From positions 1 to 64,000 of the forward strand of contig DATBAV010000034.1 of NCBI GenBank assembly GCA_036271315.1: 64,000 nt of DNA. Reading direction: 5' to 3'. This stretch comes from VRUE01 sp036271315 (GTDB lineage: Bacteria > Actinomycetota > Thermoleophilia > Solirubrobacterales > 70-9). The notes beneath the pieces were generated by a model. It did no database searches and was not told the origin of the DNA. It saw only the letters and a list, made by a program, of their open reading frames with translations. A program made the translations under genes and the position numbers. Shown here piece after piece: positions 24,028 through 32,255 of this stretch; the first letter of the stretch is position 1; each line of letters opens with the position of its first letter.

Positions 24028-24254
24028 GCAGCAGCGGTGAAGCGCAGGTGCTCGCGGTCTGACTCTGGGACCTCTCCAGCGAGCTCCTCGTCGGGCGTCA
24101 ACACCGTGCGAAGGGCGTCGAGGGCGTTCTCGCGTGTCTCCTCGCGGGTCCGGCCCTGGCTCATCGCGCCCGGGACCTCCAGGACGCGCGCGACGATCCA
24201 GCCCTCCTCGTCGGGGCTGTCGAAGGAAATCGTGAAATCAACGGATGCGGCCAT
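24024..24254 (-). CDS. hicB: HicB-type antitoxin
   Basis: A 76-residue protein. 'FTISFDSPDEEGWIVARVLEVPGAMSQGRTREETRENALDAL' (shown in pieces: 'EGWIVARVLEVPGAMSQG', 'TREETRENALDALRTVL') is the HicB RNase-H-like fold that occludes HicA. No C-terminal DNA-binding domain is visible, so autoregulation may need another protein. The start at 24254 is chosen over 24308, where family sequence begins. It precedes hicA with a 4-bp overlap. Confidence 0.85.
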   Translation of the reverse strand: MAASVDFTISFDSPDEEGWIVARVLEVPGAMSQGRTREETRENALDALRTVLTPDEELAGEVPESDREHLRFTAAA

Positions 24255-24493
24255 GGGGGAACGGTAGCGCGTACGTCCTCGGCAGAGGAAATTCTCCCGG
24301 CGTGACATTTATCGACCTAGCTCAGCGCCTCCGCTGCTTCCCGCTCTAGGAGCGAAATCGATGGCGCATTCGATCAGCACGAGAATCTCTCCATTGAGGA
24401 CGAATCGTTGTAGCGGTATGGCTCTAGCTGGCCGAACTCGTCCGCGACAGGGCCTGCTGTTCTTCGTGCGAAGCGCACCGCGTGCGTCTGAGG

Positions 24494-25300
24494 TCAATCG
24501 CGCCAGTCGACCTCAAAGTGTCCGATTGGCTCGTCGAAGCCCTTCGCGACTAGGGGGCCCGCGTCGGAGAACCGGATTCCCTTTCCGCGACAGAGGTCGT
24601 GCACCCCGGATGAGACGACAATGCAATCTGGCTGTGCGCATGCGCACAGCCGCGCGGCCTGCTGCACGGCCGCTCCGAAGAGATCGTCTTGCTCGGTTAC
24701 GGGCTCTCCCGCAGCCACCCCGATGCGCACCCGCAGTCCAGACTGTCCAGCGGCATTGAGCTCTCCAAGCGACCGCTGGATTTGCACCCCGGCACCGACC
24801 GCTCGGGATGCTGCGTCGAACGCCGCCATGATCCCATCCCCAGTGTGCTTGATTTCACTGCCGCCGAACTGCGCCAAGCCGGAGCGCACTATCGAGTCGT
24901 GTTGGCGAACTAGCTGCATGGCCTCGCTATCGCCCAATTGTTGGGTGAGGCGAGTGGAGTCGACCATGTCGGTGAAGAGGATCGCTCGGAAGGCGCTTTC
25001 CACGTAGGGCTCGCCCGGGGGGTGAGTATTGAGCCGTCCAAAGAACCCTCGAATGCTCGCCTCGTCGACCTCGACCACGTTCAGCGGAAGCATCCCGTGC
25101 GACGCGCTATGGGCTGCCTCGACGGACTCTTTGTCGGGACTCTCGACGAGGCAAAATGCGCTGCCGGCCTCCTCTTCGAACCAGTAGGTGACGAAGCGCA
25201 CGCCGAACTTCTCTTGCACCTCGAGATCGCGCAGGTGAGCGGTTGCGATATCGGCAGCCGTCGCATCCGGAAGGTCGTGGCGATCCATGAAGAGCGGCAT
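24494..25300 (-). CDS. DUF4242 domain fused to a class III nucleotide cyclase
   Basis: A 268-residue protein. Residues 1-85 ('MPLFMDRHDLPDATAADIA', 'AHLRDLEVQEKFGVRFV', 'GSAFCLVESPDKESV') match the DUF4242 family, of which Streptomyces SCO4226 binds nickel. Residues 100-268 are an adenylate/guanylate cyclase domain with both metal Asp sites ('ILFTDMVDSTRLT', 'KHTGDGIMAAFDAAS') and the 'GVAAGEPV' strand. It likely makes cAMP in response to a ligand of the first domain. The last gene before the right island end. The 239-bp spacer 24255-24493 shows nothing convincing. Confidence 0.85.
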   Translation of the reverse strand: MPLFMDRHDLPDATAADIATAHLRDLEVQEKFGVRFVTYWFEEEAGSAFCLVESPDKESVEAAHSASHGMLPLNVVEVDEASIRGFFGRLNTHPPGEPYVESAFRAILFTDMVDSTRLTQQLGDSEAMQLVRQHDSIVRSGLAQFGGSEIKHTGDGIMAAFDAASRAVGAGVQIQRSLGELNAAGQSGLRVRIGVAAGEPVTEQDDLFGAAVQQAARLCACAQPDCIVVSSGVHDLCRGKGIRFSDAGPLVAKGFDEPIGHFEVDWRD

Positions 25301-25340
25301 CGCGATCTAACTGTACTCCGCCACTGTGCCTCGATAGTGC

Positions 25341-25360
25341 CAGTCCGGAAACCGGGATTC
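25341..25360 (+). repeat. Right attachment-like repeat (tRNA-Glu fragment)
   Basis: The first 16 bases equal 18657-18672 in tRNA-Glu; 19 of 20 match over the whole stretch. It sits just upstream of the membrane-protein gene at 25388 and marks the likely right end of the island. Confidence 0.55.
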
Positions 25361-25387
25361 ATCAGGACCGTTGGGAATAATGGCGAT

Positions 25388-25837
25388 ATGAATGCTCTTG
25401 CGGCTGCCGGTGCAGGGTTCCTGCTTGCGGTCCTTTGGTTCGACCTCATGTTCGATGTTCAGGCGCTGCGGAGTCGTGATGGTGAGCTGCCAGAGGCGGT
25501 GCTCTCCTCGATTGCGGGCTACTACAAGCGGGTGACGACTACGGCTCGGCCGATGGACCGGCTGATCGCGCTGTTCATGCTGGTCACGCTGGCCGCCATC
25601 GTCGCCGAGATCGTGCGTGGAGATGTGTCGGCCTGGGTGGGGTGGACCTCCCTCGTTCTCGCCGCCGCGCCAATCACCCTTGCCGCCACGCGCATCTTGC
25701 CGCGGGCCATCCGGCTTGGTGCTCGTGAGGACACCGTCGATCATCAGAGTGCACTGGCTAGATCTGTGGGCCGCGAGCATCTGCTGTGCCTGATATCGAT
25801 CGCAGCTCTGCTGGTACTCCAGGTCGCTGCGACCTGA
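25388..25837 (+). CDS. Four-helix membrane protein
   Basis: A 149-residue protein with hydrophobic helices near residues 3-20, 57-76, 83-103 and 130-146. The phrases 'FLLAVLWFDLMFDVQ' and 'YYKRVTTTARPMDRLIALFMLVTLAAIV' look like a small conserved bacterial membrane family. Function unknown. It starts 27 bp after the right island repeat and may be the first gene of the resident chromosome there. Confidence 0.7.
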   Translation: MNALAAAGAGFLLAVLWFDLMFDVQALRSRDGELPEAVLSSIAGYYKRVTTTARPMDRLIALFMLVTLAAIVAEIVRGDVSAWVGWTSLVLAAAPITLAATRILPRAIRLGAREDTVDHQSALARSVGREHLLCLISIAALLVLQVAAT

Positions 25838-25862
25838 GCATCATTAGCCTTGCTCTGTCGGC

Positions 25863-27080
25863 TCATCCGGCCAGCCCAAGCCGAACCGTGGCGGCCCGTG
25901 CGATCATCCGCCGGGTGCCGGCGATGCCGCCGATCGAGCGGGTGCCGAAGTCCTCGACCCGCCCAGCAAGCTCGGCGTCCCGCGCCGCGGTCGAGTAGAC
26001 GAGCTTGTCGAGTGGCGAGAAGCGTCGCCCGCTCGAGTAGTCGGAGATGAGCCAATGATGGGCACGGAGCTCGCGGCGGTGACGCCGCGCGTAGGCTCCC
26101 AGGGCTCGGTTGAGCTCCCGATCCGATCCATGCAGAGCCGGGCCGACTTCCTCGGCCAGCCAATCTGCCGACTGGAACGCCCAGCCGCAGCCGACGCCGA
26201 AAATCGGATCGGACGCCTGGGCGGCATCGCCGACGAACGCCATCCCCCGCGCCGCGGCAGGGCGGATCGTACTTGGCATCTCGAGCTTTCCGAACCATTT
26301 CGCGATCGGGCGCGCCCCGTCTAGGCTCGGAGCATCCGCCAGGCTCCGAAAGTGCGCGCGAACTGCCGACTCCGGATCGCCGCGAAACTCGTCCAGCCGT
26401 CGCTTGGCCGGCACTACCGCAACCATCGAGACGCCCTCCTCGTTTGAGTGGACGTACGCCATGTCGGGATCGCCGAACCAGACCATCCCCCGACTGGGAT
26501 CGGGCAGCAGGACATCCCTGAAGTACGAGAAGTAACAGAAGCGCCCGTGCGCTCGGACGCGCCCCGCGACCCCCGCCATTCGCGCCACCTGCGAATCGCG
26601 CCCGTCGGCCGCAACCACGAGCCTTGCCGTCAACGTTCTCTCTTTCTTCTCACGCCCCGAAACGTGGACGCCATCGATCTGCTCATCGCCCTCGAGCCCC
26701 ACCGCCGTGAGGCCGGGCAGGTAGTCCACGCCCGGAGTCTCGATCGCCTGCCGGCGCACGATCGGGTCGAGGACCGAGCGTCGCAGGTTCACGCCGCGCA
26801 GGCCCCGATCGGGCGGGCGTATCCACCCGTAGCGCGTCCAGATGTCGGTCTGGGCGCGCACGGCGCCGGCCTTGCGAATCGCCGGACCGATTCCAAGGCG
26901 CTCCATCGCCGGCACCGCACCGGCCTGGATGTTGTGGGTGCAGATGACCTTGTAGGCGTCGAGCTCGGGGCGCTTCTCCACCACGGCGACGCGAGCCCCC
27001 CGCAGCGCGAGCAGGCGGGCCGCGGCGCACCCGGCGAGGCTCCCCCCGACGACTACAACGTCGTATTCGCGATCAGGCAT
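25863..27080 (-). CDS. FAD-dependent oxidoreductase (geranylgeranyl-reductase/PHBH-like)
   Basis: A 405-residue flavoprotein. 'DVVVVGGSLAGCAAARLLA' is the FAD Rossmann motif, 'LVVAADGRDSQVARMAG' the 'DG' motif of group A monooxygenases, and 'MAFVGDAAQASDPIFGVGCGWAFQSA' the second FAD/ribityl motif. It could be a reductase of isoprenoid chains or a hydroxylase. Its start overlaps the upstream berberine-bridge-type gene by 8 bp, so both form an operon on the minus strand. Start chosen at 27080 from homology. Confidence 0.88.
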   Translation of the reverse strand: MPDREYDVVVVGGSLAGCAAARLLALRGARVAVVEKRPELDAYKVICTHNIQAGAVPAMERLGIGPAIRKAGAVRAQTDIWTRYGWIRPPDRGLRGVNLRRSVLDPIVRRQAIETPGVDYLPGLTAVGLEGDEQIDGVHVSGREKKERTLTARLVVAADGRDSQVARMAGVAGRVRAHGRFCYFSYFRDVLLPDPSRGMVWFGDPDMAYVHSNEEGVSMVAVVPAKRRLDEFRGDPESAVRAHFRSLADAPSLDGARPIAKWFGKLEMPSTIRPAAARGMAFVGDAAQASDPIFGVGCGWAFQSADWLAEEVGPALHGSDRELNRALGAYARRHRRELRAHHWLISDYSSGRRFSPLDKLVYSTAARDAELAGRVEDFGTRSIGGIAGTRRMIARAATVRLGLAG

Positions 27081-28449
27081 TCGGCTGGATGTTCTGGTTG
27101 ACCCGGAAGAGGTTGTCGGGGTCGTATTTGGCCTTGATCTGGGCGAGGCGGTCGTAGTTGTCGCCGTAGCTCGCCCGCACTCTCTCCTGGCCCTCATCCA
27201 TCATCATGTTCACGTAGGCGCCGCCCGCCGAGTAGGGGTGCAGGGCTTCGAAGTAATCGACGCACCAATTGCGGATGCTGTCCGCGTTGGCGGGGTCGGG
27301 GTCGACGCCGGCGAAGACGGAGCCCCAGTTGGCGTCGCGGTAGGCCCAGGGGGTATCGGTTGCCCCGACGTCATGGGCGGCCCCGTCGATCGGGTACAGG
27401 TGCATGGTCGACTTCCAGGTCGGCATCTCGGCTCCGAACTTGGCATGGACCGCGACGGCCTCGTCGGGGATCTCCTTGACGAAGTCGGCGCGCCAATACC
27501 ACTGGTCTCCGGCCGGGTAGACCGGATCGAAGGCGCTTTGGAGCGCTGGCAGCGGCATCTCCTGTGGCCCATGCAGCAGCGGCTCCGGGGTCGCCTCCAG
27601 TAGCGGCGCCATTGCCTCGGCGGCGTCTGCCGGGTCGCCCGAGTAGCACCAGACGACGGCGCTGGCCTTGCGCAGGTGGAGCTCGTCCGGGAACGGCGGC
27701 GCCGGGGGAACTGAGGTGAAGGCGAAGAACCCGTTCAGCTCCCGGGGGGCGCTGAGGATGAAGTCGCGGTAGGCCGTGAGCACCTCGGCGCCGTCCTCGA
27801 CCGCCCAGAAGGTCGGACCGCCGACGATCGTGCCGACCTCGTGCAGCCGGAAGACGAAGGAGGTGACGACGCCGAAGTTGCCGCCGCCGCCGCGGATCGC
27901 CCAGAAGAGGTCGGGGTTCTCGTCCGCGGCCGCTCGTACCCGCTCGCCGCTGGCGAGGACGACGTCGGCCTCGAGCAGGTTGTCGATGCTGAGCCCGCAT
28001 TTGCGGGTGAGGTGGCCGAGGCCGCCGCCCAGCGTGAGGCCGCCGACGCCGGTGGTCGAGATGATTCCGCTCGGCGTTGCCAGTCCGTGCGCGTTGGTCG
28101 CCGCATCGACTTCGCCCCAGAGGCAGCCGCCGCCGACCCGGACCCTCCGGGCCTCGGGGTCGACCTCGATGCCCTTCAGGCCCGAGAGGTCGAGGACGAC
28201 GCCATCGTCGACGCTCCCCAGCCCGCCGCCGTTGTGGCCGCCGCCGCGGACCGCCAGCGGCAGGTCGTTGGCGCTGGCGAAGGCGATTACCTTCGCCACG
28301 TCATCGGCGTCGGTGCAGGTGGCGATCAGCGCGGGGCGCCGGTCGATCATCGCGTTGTAGATGGCGCGGGTGTCCTCGTAGCCGGGGTCCTCGGGGCGGG
28401 TCAGCCTTCCCTTGAAGCCGGTTATCTCACTGGGCGCGGCGCTGCTCAT
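27073..28449 (-). CDS. FAD-linked oxidase, berberine-bridge-enzyme type
   Basis: A 458-residue protein. The FAD-binding PCMH fold includes 'LPLAVRGGGHNGGGLGSVDDG', where the His of 'GGGHN' is the usual covalent FAD site. The second covalent site of bicovalent members (a Cys) is absent: the region reads 'TTGVGGLTLGGGLGHLTRK'. The C-terminal BBE segment ends 'YDRLAQIKAKYDPDNLFRVNQNI'. Substrate unknown (sugar, alkaloid or polyketide oxidation are family roles). Start at 28449 with a GAGGCACC ribosome site. Divergent from the LAL regulator at 28597. Confidence 0.9.
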   Translation of the reverse strand: MSSAAPSEITGFKGRLTRPEDPGYEDTRAIYNAMIDRRPALIATCTDADDVAKVIAFASANDLPLAVRGGGHNGGGLGSVDDGVVLDLSGLKGIEVDPEARRVRVGGGCLWGEVDAATNAHGLATPSGIISTTGVGGLTLGGGLGHLTRKCGLSIDNLLEADVVLASGERVRAAADENPDLFWAIRGGGGNFGVVTSFVFRLHEVGTIVGGPTFWAVEDGAEVLTAYRDFILSAPRELNGFFAFTSVPPAPPFPDELHLRKASAVVWCYSGDPADAAEAMAPLLEATPEPLLHGPQEMPLPALQSAFDPVYPAGDQWYWRADFVKEIPDEAVAVHAKFGAEMPTWKSTMHLYPIDGAAHDVGATDTPWAYRDANWGSVFAGVDPDPANADSIRNWCVDYFEALHPYSAGGAYVNMMMDEGQERVRASYGDNYDRLAQIKAKYDPDNLFRVNQNIQPNA

Positions 28450-28569
28450 CGGTGCCTCCTCGTGGGTTGTCTCAATCTCATCCCGGCGAGCGTAGGGCGG
28501 TGGAATCCGCTTGTCATGACCCGATCTGACCCACTTCGAGCAGCTCGAATGCGGCCGTTTCCAAGCGGA

Positions 28570-28587
28570 ATAGTCAAGTCTGACTAT
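28570..28587. promoter_or_regulatory. Inverted repeat between flavoenzyme operon and LAL regulator
   Basis: ATAGTCA and TGACTAT form perfect 7-bp arms around AGTC. The site lies 9 bp before the LAL regulator start and in the divergent intergenic region of 147 bp, so it is a candidate operator for one or both transcripts. Confidence 0.45.
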
Positions 28588-28596
28588 CTTTTTCCC

Positions 28597-31572
28597 ATGG
28601 ATGCGGAAATCCCGGAGCTTCCGGGCTCGCTCCGGCAAACCTCGATCTCCCCGTTCGTCGGGCGCGCGGCCGAGCTGGAGAAGTTGCGGACGCTAATGCC
28701 GCGTGCCGAAGGCGAGGGGCGCCGCGTGGCGCTGCTCGCGGGTGAGCCCGGAGCCGGCAAGAGCCGGCTGACGCGCGAGTTCGCCGCCGAGGCCGCGGCC
28801 GATGGCGTACTGGTTCTCTGCGGGGCCTGTGACGCGGCGGTTCGGACCCCCTATCGACCCTTCGTCGAGGCCCTCGATCAGCTCGTGCGGGCGACCGATC
28901 CTGCCGAGTTGAGTGCCGCTCTGGGGACCGGAGGCGGCGAACTGACCCGTCTGCTGCCGGATCTGCCCTCTCGTGTCGGCGAGCTACCCGAGCCGGTCGA
29001 GGCCGACCCCGACACCGAGCGCCACCGCCTCCACACCGCGGTGGCGGATCTGCTGGAGAACGTGAGTCAGGGCCGGCCGGTTCTGGTGGTGCTCGAGGAC
29101 GGCCACTGGGCCGATGCCCCGACGCTGTTGATGCTGCGGCATCTGGCGCGCTCCGCCGGCAGTGGCCGGTTGCTGCTTCTGGCGACCTTTCGCGACACCG
29201 AGGCCGACGTGCCCGCCGGGCTTGCGGAGACGCTCGCCGATCTGCGCCGCGCCGAGGACGTCGTGCGAATACGACTCTCGGGCCTCTCGGGGGCGGAGGT
29301 CTCCGACCTGGTCAGCCGTGCCGCCGGCAGCGATCCCGGTGCCGAGCTGGGCGAGCTCGCGGACACGATCCACGACCTCACCGGCGGCAACGCCTTTCTC
29401 GTCTGCGAGCTCTGGCGCGCCCTGGTCGAGACCGGGACCGTTGAGGTCGGCGGGGGAGAGGTGAGAGTGACCCGGCCGTTGAGCGAGCTCGGGACGCCCG
29501 AAAGCGTCCACGAGGTGGTCGGCCAGCGGCTCTCGCGCCTCGCCCCGAAGACCACCGATCTGCTCGAGCTGGCTGCCGTCGCCGGGCCCGAGTTCGAGCT
29601 CGGACCGGTCCGCCGTGCCGGCGGCCTCAGCGAGGCTGAGCTTCTCGTCGCGCTCGAGGAGGCGGTGGGAAGCGGCATGATCGAGGAGCTGCGCTCGCAG
29701 CGGCTCGCCTGTCGCTTCACCCACGAGATCGTGCGGCGGGCGCTCTACGATCGGCTCTCGCGGCTGCGGCGGGCGGAGCTGCACCTCCGTGTCGGCGAGG
29801 AGCTCGAGCGCGCCGGCGGCGCCTCCGACCGCTCGCTCGCGGACCTTGCCCATCACTTTGGCGCAGCGGCGCCGTTTGGTGGGGCCGAGCGGGCTATCGA
29901 CTACAACCTTCGCGCGGCGAGCGCGGCGAGCGCCGGGCTCGCCTTCGACGACGCCGAGACGCGGCTGCGGACCGCGATTGAGATCGGGATCGAGGACGAG
30001 GCCGAGCGGGCCAGCGTCCTGCTCGAGCTCGGCTCGGTCAGCCACCGGGCGGGCAAGACGACCGATGCGCAGGAGGCCCTCGTGGCGGCGGCGGAGATCG
30101 CCCGCCGGCTCGAGAGCGACGAGTTGCTGGCGCGAGCGGCGATCGGCTTCGAGGAGGCCTGCTGGCGGCCCGGAATCGCGAGCCGGGTCTCGATCGAGCT
30201 GCTCGAGGAGGCGCTGACCGCAGTCGGCGAGGAGGATGCCGAGCTGCGGATCGGTCTGCTTGCGGGGCTCGCCCGTGCGCTCAGCTTCGCCGGCGAGTCG
30301 GAGCGGGGCGCGCTCGTGCGTGGCAACGCGATCGCGCTGGCAAGGGACCACGGCGACCGCAGAGCGCTGGCGCGGGTGCTGACCTGTTGCTACTGGGCAC
30401 GCGGGACAACCGCGCTCGAGGAGATCCTGGCGATGCTGACCGAGGCGCGGGACCTCGCCGAGGAGATCGGGGACGCCGAGACCCAGACCGAGGCAATGGC
30501 CTGGCGGGTGCCGACGTTCGTCGCCCTCTGTGACCTCGATTCCGCCCGGGACGAGGTCGCCGCGCAGCGAGAGATGGCCGAGCGGACGGCGCAGCCGTTC
30601 ATGAACCACGTGGCTGAGCACTGCGGCGCGGCGATCGCTCTCTTCCAGGGGAACCTCGCCGAAAGCGAAGCGATGGTGGAGCGCTCGCGCGAATGGGGCC
30701 GGCTGCTGATCGGACGCGAGGCATCCGGCACCTACGGCATCCAGATGTTCAGCCTTCGCCGCGAGCAGGGGCGACTGGCCGAGTTGGCGCCGGCGATGAG
30801 GATCCTTGCCGGGACCGTCGACCGCGAGGGGCCGTGGCGCCCCGGGCTCGTCGCCGTCCTGGCCGAGTTGGGAATGGAGCGCGAGGCGAGGCGAGAACTG
30901 GCCGCCCTCGCTGCCCAGGGCATCGACGGCTTCCGGACCTCGCTGTGGACGGCGGCGCTCGTCTACCTGGCCGACGCCTGCGCGGCGCTCGACGACGAGA
31001 CGATGGCGGCACTCGTCTATCCGGAGCTGGAGTCGCTGGCCGGCACCAACGTGATGATCGGCCACCTGGTGGCTTGCTACGGGGCGGCCGATCGCTACCT
31101 GGGCATGCTCGCCGCCACGCTGAAGGAGCCGGCGCGCGCGGAGGGGCACTTCGGGCGGGCGATGGACCTGAACCGGCGGATGGGCGCATCGACCTGGCTG
31201 GCGCACACCTCGTACGAGTACGGTCGCTTTCTGCTTGGCCGTGGCGCCGCGAGCCGCGAGCGAGCCGAGGTGTTGCTCAGCGAGGCCACCGCCCTGGCCG
31301 AGCAGATCGGGATGGAGGGACTGCTCGGGAAAATCCGTGGCCTGGGAGTCAGCGCGGTCGCGGTCGACCTGCCCGACAGCCTCTCGCCGCGGGAGGTGCA
31401 GATCCTGGCGCTCGTCGCCGAGGGCCTCAGTAACCGTGAGATCGGTAGCCGACTCTCGATTAGCGAACACACTGCGGCTAACCACATCCGCAGCATCCTG
31501 CGCAAGACAGAGTCCGCGAACCGCACCGAGGCCGCGTCCTACGCACATCGGCACGGGCTCGCTTCCCTGTAG
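28597..31572 (+). CDS. LAL-type LuxR family transcription regulator
   Basis: A 991-residue protein. An AAA-like ATPase domain starts at 'SPFVGRAAELEKL', with Walker A 'GEPGAGKS' at residues 49-56 and a Walker B-like 'VLVVLEDGHWADAPTLL'. The middle (about 330-900) is helical and TPR-like. The last 65 residues are a LuxR HTH: 'LSPREVQILALVAEGLSNREIGSRL' and 'SEHTAANHIRSILRK'. Such MalT-like regulators bind ATP and an inducer, then activate nearby genes. It is divergent from the two flavoenzyme genes, its likely targets. Confidence 0.92.
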   Translation: MDAEIPELPGSLRQTSISPFVGRAAELEKLRTLMPRAEGEGRRVALLAGEPGAGKSRLTREFAAEAAADGVLVLCGACDAAVRTPYRPFVEALDQLVRATDPAELSAALGTGGGELTRLLPDLPSRVGELPEPVEADPDTERHRLHTAVADLLENVSQGRPVLVVLEDGHWADAPTLLMLRHLARSAGSGRLLLLATFRDTEADVPAGLAETLADLRRAEDVVRIRLSGLSGAEVSDLVSRAAGSDPGAELGELADTIHDLTGGNAFLVCELWRALVETGTVEVGGGEVRVTRPLSELGTPESVHEVVGQRLSRLAPKTTDLLELAAVAGPEFELGPVRRAGGLSEAELLVALEEAVGSGMIEELRSQRLACRFTHEIVRRALYDRLSRLRRAELHLRVGEELERAGGASDRSLADLAHHFGAAAPFGGAERAIDYNLRAASAASAGLAFDDAETRLRTAIEIGIEDEAERASVLLELGSVSHRAGKTTDAQEALVAAAEIARRLESDELLARAAIGFEEACWRPGIASRVSIELLEEALTAVGEEDAELRIGLLAGLARALSFAGESERGALVRGNAIALARDHGDRRALARVLTCCYWARGTTALEEILAMLTEARDLAEEIGDAETQTEAMAWRVPTFVALCDLDSARDEVAAQREMAERTAQPFMNHVAEHCGAAIALFQGNLAESEAMVERSREWGRLLIGREASGTYGIQMFSLRREQGRLAELAPAMRILAGTVDREGPWRPGLVAVLAELGMEREARRELAALAAQGIDGFRTSLWTAALVYLADACAALDDETMAALVYPELESLAGTNVMIGHLVACYGAADRYLGMLAATLKEPARAEGHFGRAMDLNRRMGASTWLAHTSYEYGRFLLGRGAASRERAEVLLSEATALAEQIGMEGLLGKIRGLGVSAVAVDLPDSLSPREVQILALVAEGLSNREIGSRLSISEHTAANHIRSILRKTESANRTEAASYAHRHGLASL

Positions 31573-31598
31573 ACCGAAATCCCCGCTACGATCAGCCG

Positions 31599-31886
31599 AT
31601 GGCTCTTTACGTGATCGAGCGTAACTTCGCCGATCAGCTCGACCTCAGCGATGACGATGTGGAGTTGATCGAGGAGATCAACGGCGGCGAGGGGGTCCGC
31701 TGGCTGTTCTCCTTCCTCAGTGCCGACCGGCGCCGCACCTACTGCCTCTACGAGGCACCCTCGCCCGACGCGATCATGGCCGCCGCCCGCAAGGCGAACG
31801 TCCCCGCCGACGCGATCGTCGAGGTCGACGCGGGGACCCCGCAATTCGCGGGCCGCCTCAGCGAGTGGGCCGACGCGGTCGGTTGA
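31599..31886 (+). CDS. Stand-alone DUF4242-like protein
   Basis: A 95-residue protein. 'VRWLFSFLSADRRRTYCLYEAPSPDAIMAAARKANVPADAIVEV' (seen in pieces) follows the ferredoxin-like DUF4242 layout, but the His residues that would bind metal in nickel-binding members ('MDxH', 'AH') are missing. It lies 26 bp after the LAL regulator and is probably co-transcribed. A DUF4242 domain fused to a cyclase occurs in the same window at 24494. Confidence 0.75.
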   Translation: MALYVIERNFADQLDLSDDDVELIEEINGGEGVRWLFSFLSADRRRTYCLYEAPSPDAIMAAARKANVPADAIVEVDAGTPQFAGRLSEWADAVG

Positions 31887-31898
31887 GCAAGCAGAGCG

Positions 31899-32255
31899 AT
31901 GAGTAGCGATCTGATTGCTTGGGTCGTCGGGATTACGCTTGGTATGACCGTTGTCGCTCTGGGTTTGCGACGCAATCTCGCCGATGTAACGCGAAGCTGG
32001 CTGCCGCAGTTTGGGAAAGCTCCGAAATTAGTGTCCGCGACGCCGGATTCATTCGGCGGACAGAGGAGTCGTCAGCTTTCCCCTCGGCAGAGGCAGCTTG
32101 TCATCTGGTCCTTTCTATTCTTTGGCCTCTGCGAGGCGGCCTTTGCGGTTCTGGGGGCCAACGACAGGTTGTGGCACGCGATCATGGCCGCCCTTTTTGC
32201 GATCGGTGCTGTCGTGCACACGCTAAGGGCTCCATCTTCCCCGGAAACTCAGTGA
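31899..32255 (+). CDS. Small membrane protein
   Basis: A 118-residue protein with three predicted helices ('LIAWVVGITLGMTVVALGL', 'QLVIWSFLFFGLCEAAFAVL', 'WHAIMAALFAIGAVVHTL'). It follows the DUF4242 gene by 12 bp. The central hydrophilic loop has no known motif. Function unknown. Its end overlaps the convergent secreted-protein gene by 7 bp. Confidence 0.6.
   Translation: MSSDLIAWVVGITLGMTVVALGLRRNLADVTRSWLPQFGKAPKLVSATPDSFGGQRSRQLSPRQRQLVIWSFLFFGLCEAAFAVLGANDRLWHAIMAALFAIGAVVHTLRAPSSPETQ

Larger units (their letters stand above)
18657..25360. mobile_element. Putative tRNA-Glu-associated genomic island
   Basis: The region is bounded by a direct repeat: cagtccggaaaccggg inside tRNA-Glu (18657-18672) and again at 25341-25356. 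After one mismatch both copies continue with ttc. The interior holds accessory genes (HTH regulator, peptide gene, HicBA, a broken gene, a cyclase fusion) and several more AT-rich spacers. No intact integrase or transposase is present, so the element looks old and immobile. Boundaries are inferred from the repeat only. Confidence 0.55.

Noticed and set aside
24309..24497. A 62-codon minus-strand frame upstream of hicB
   Set aside because: No ribosome site, no motif and biased composition; the spacer is probably regulatory or empty.
28984..31554. An 856-codon open frame antisense to the LAL regulator
   Set aside because: The plus strand encodes a complete regulator with clear ATPase and HTH motifs. 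The antisense frame has no motif and is a product of high GC in the third codon position.
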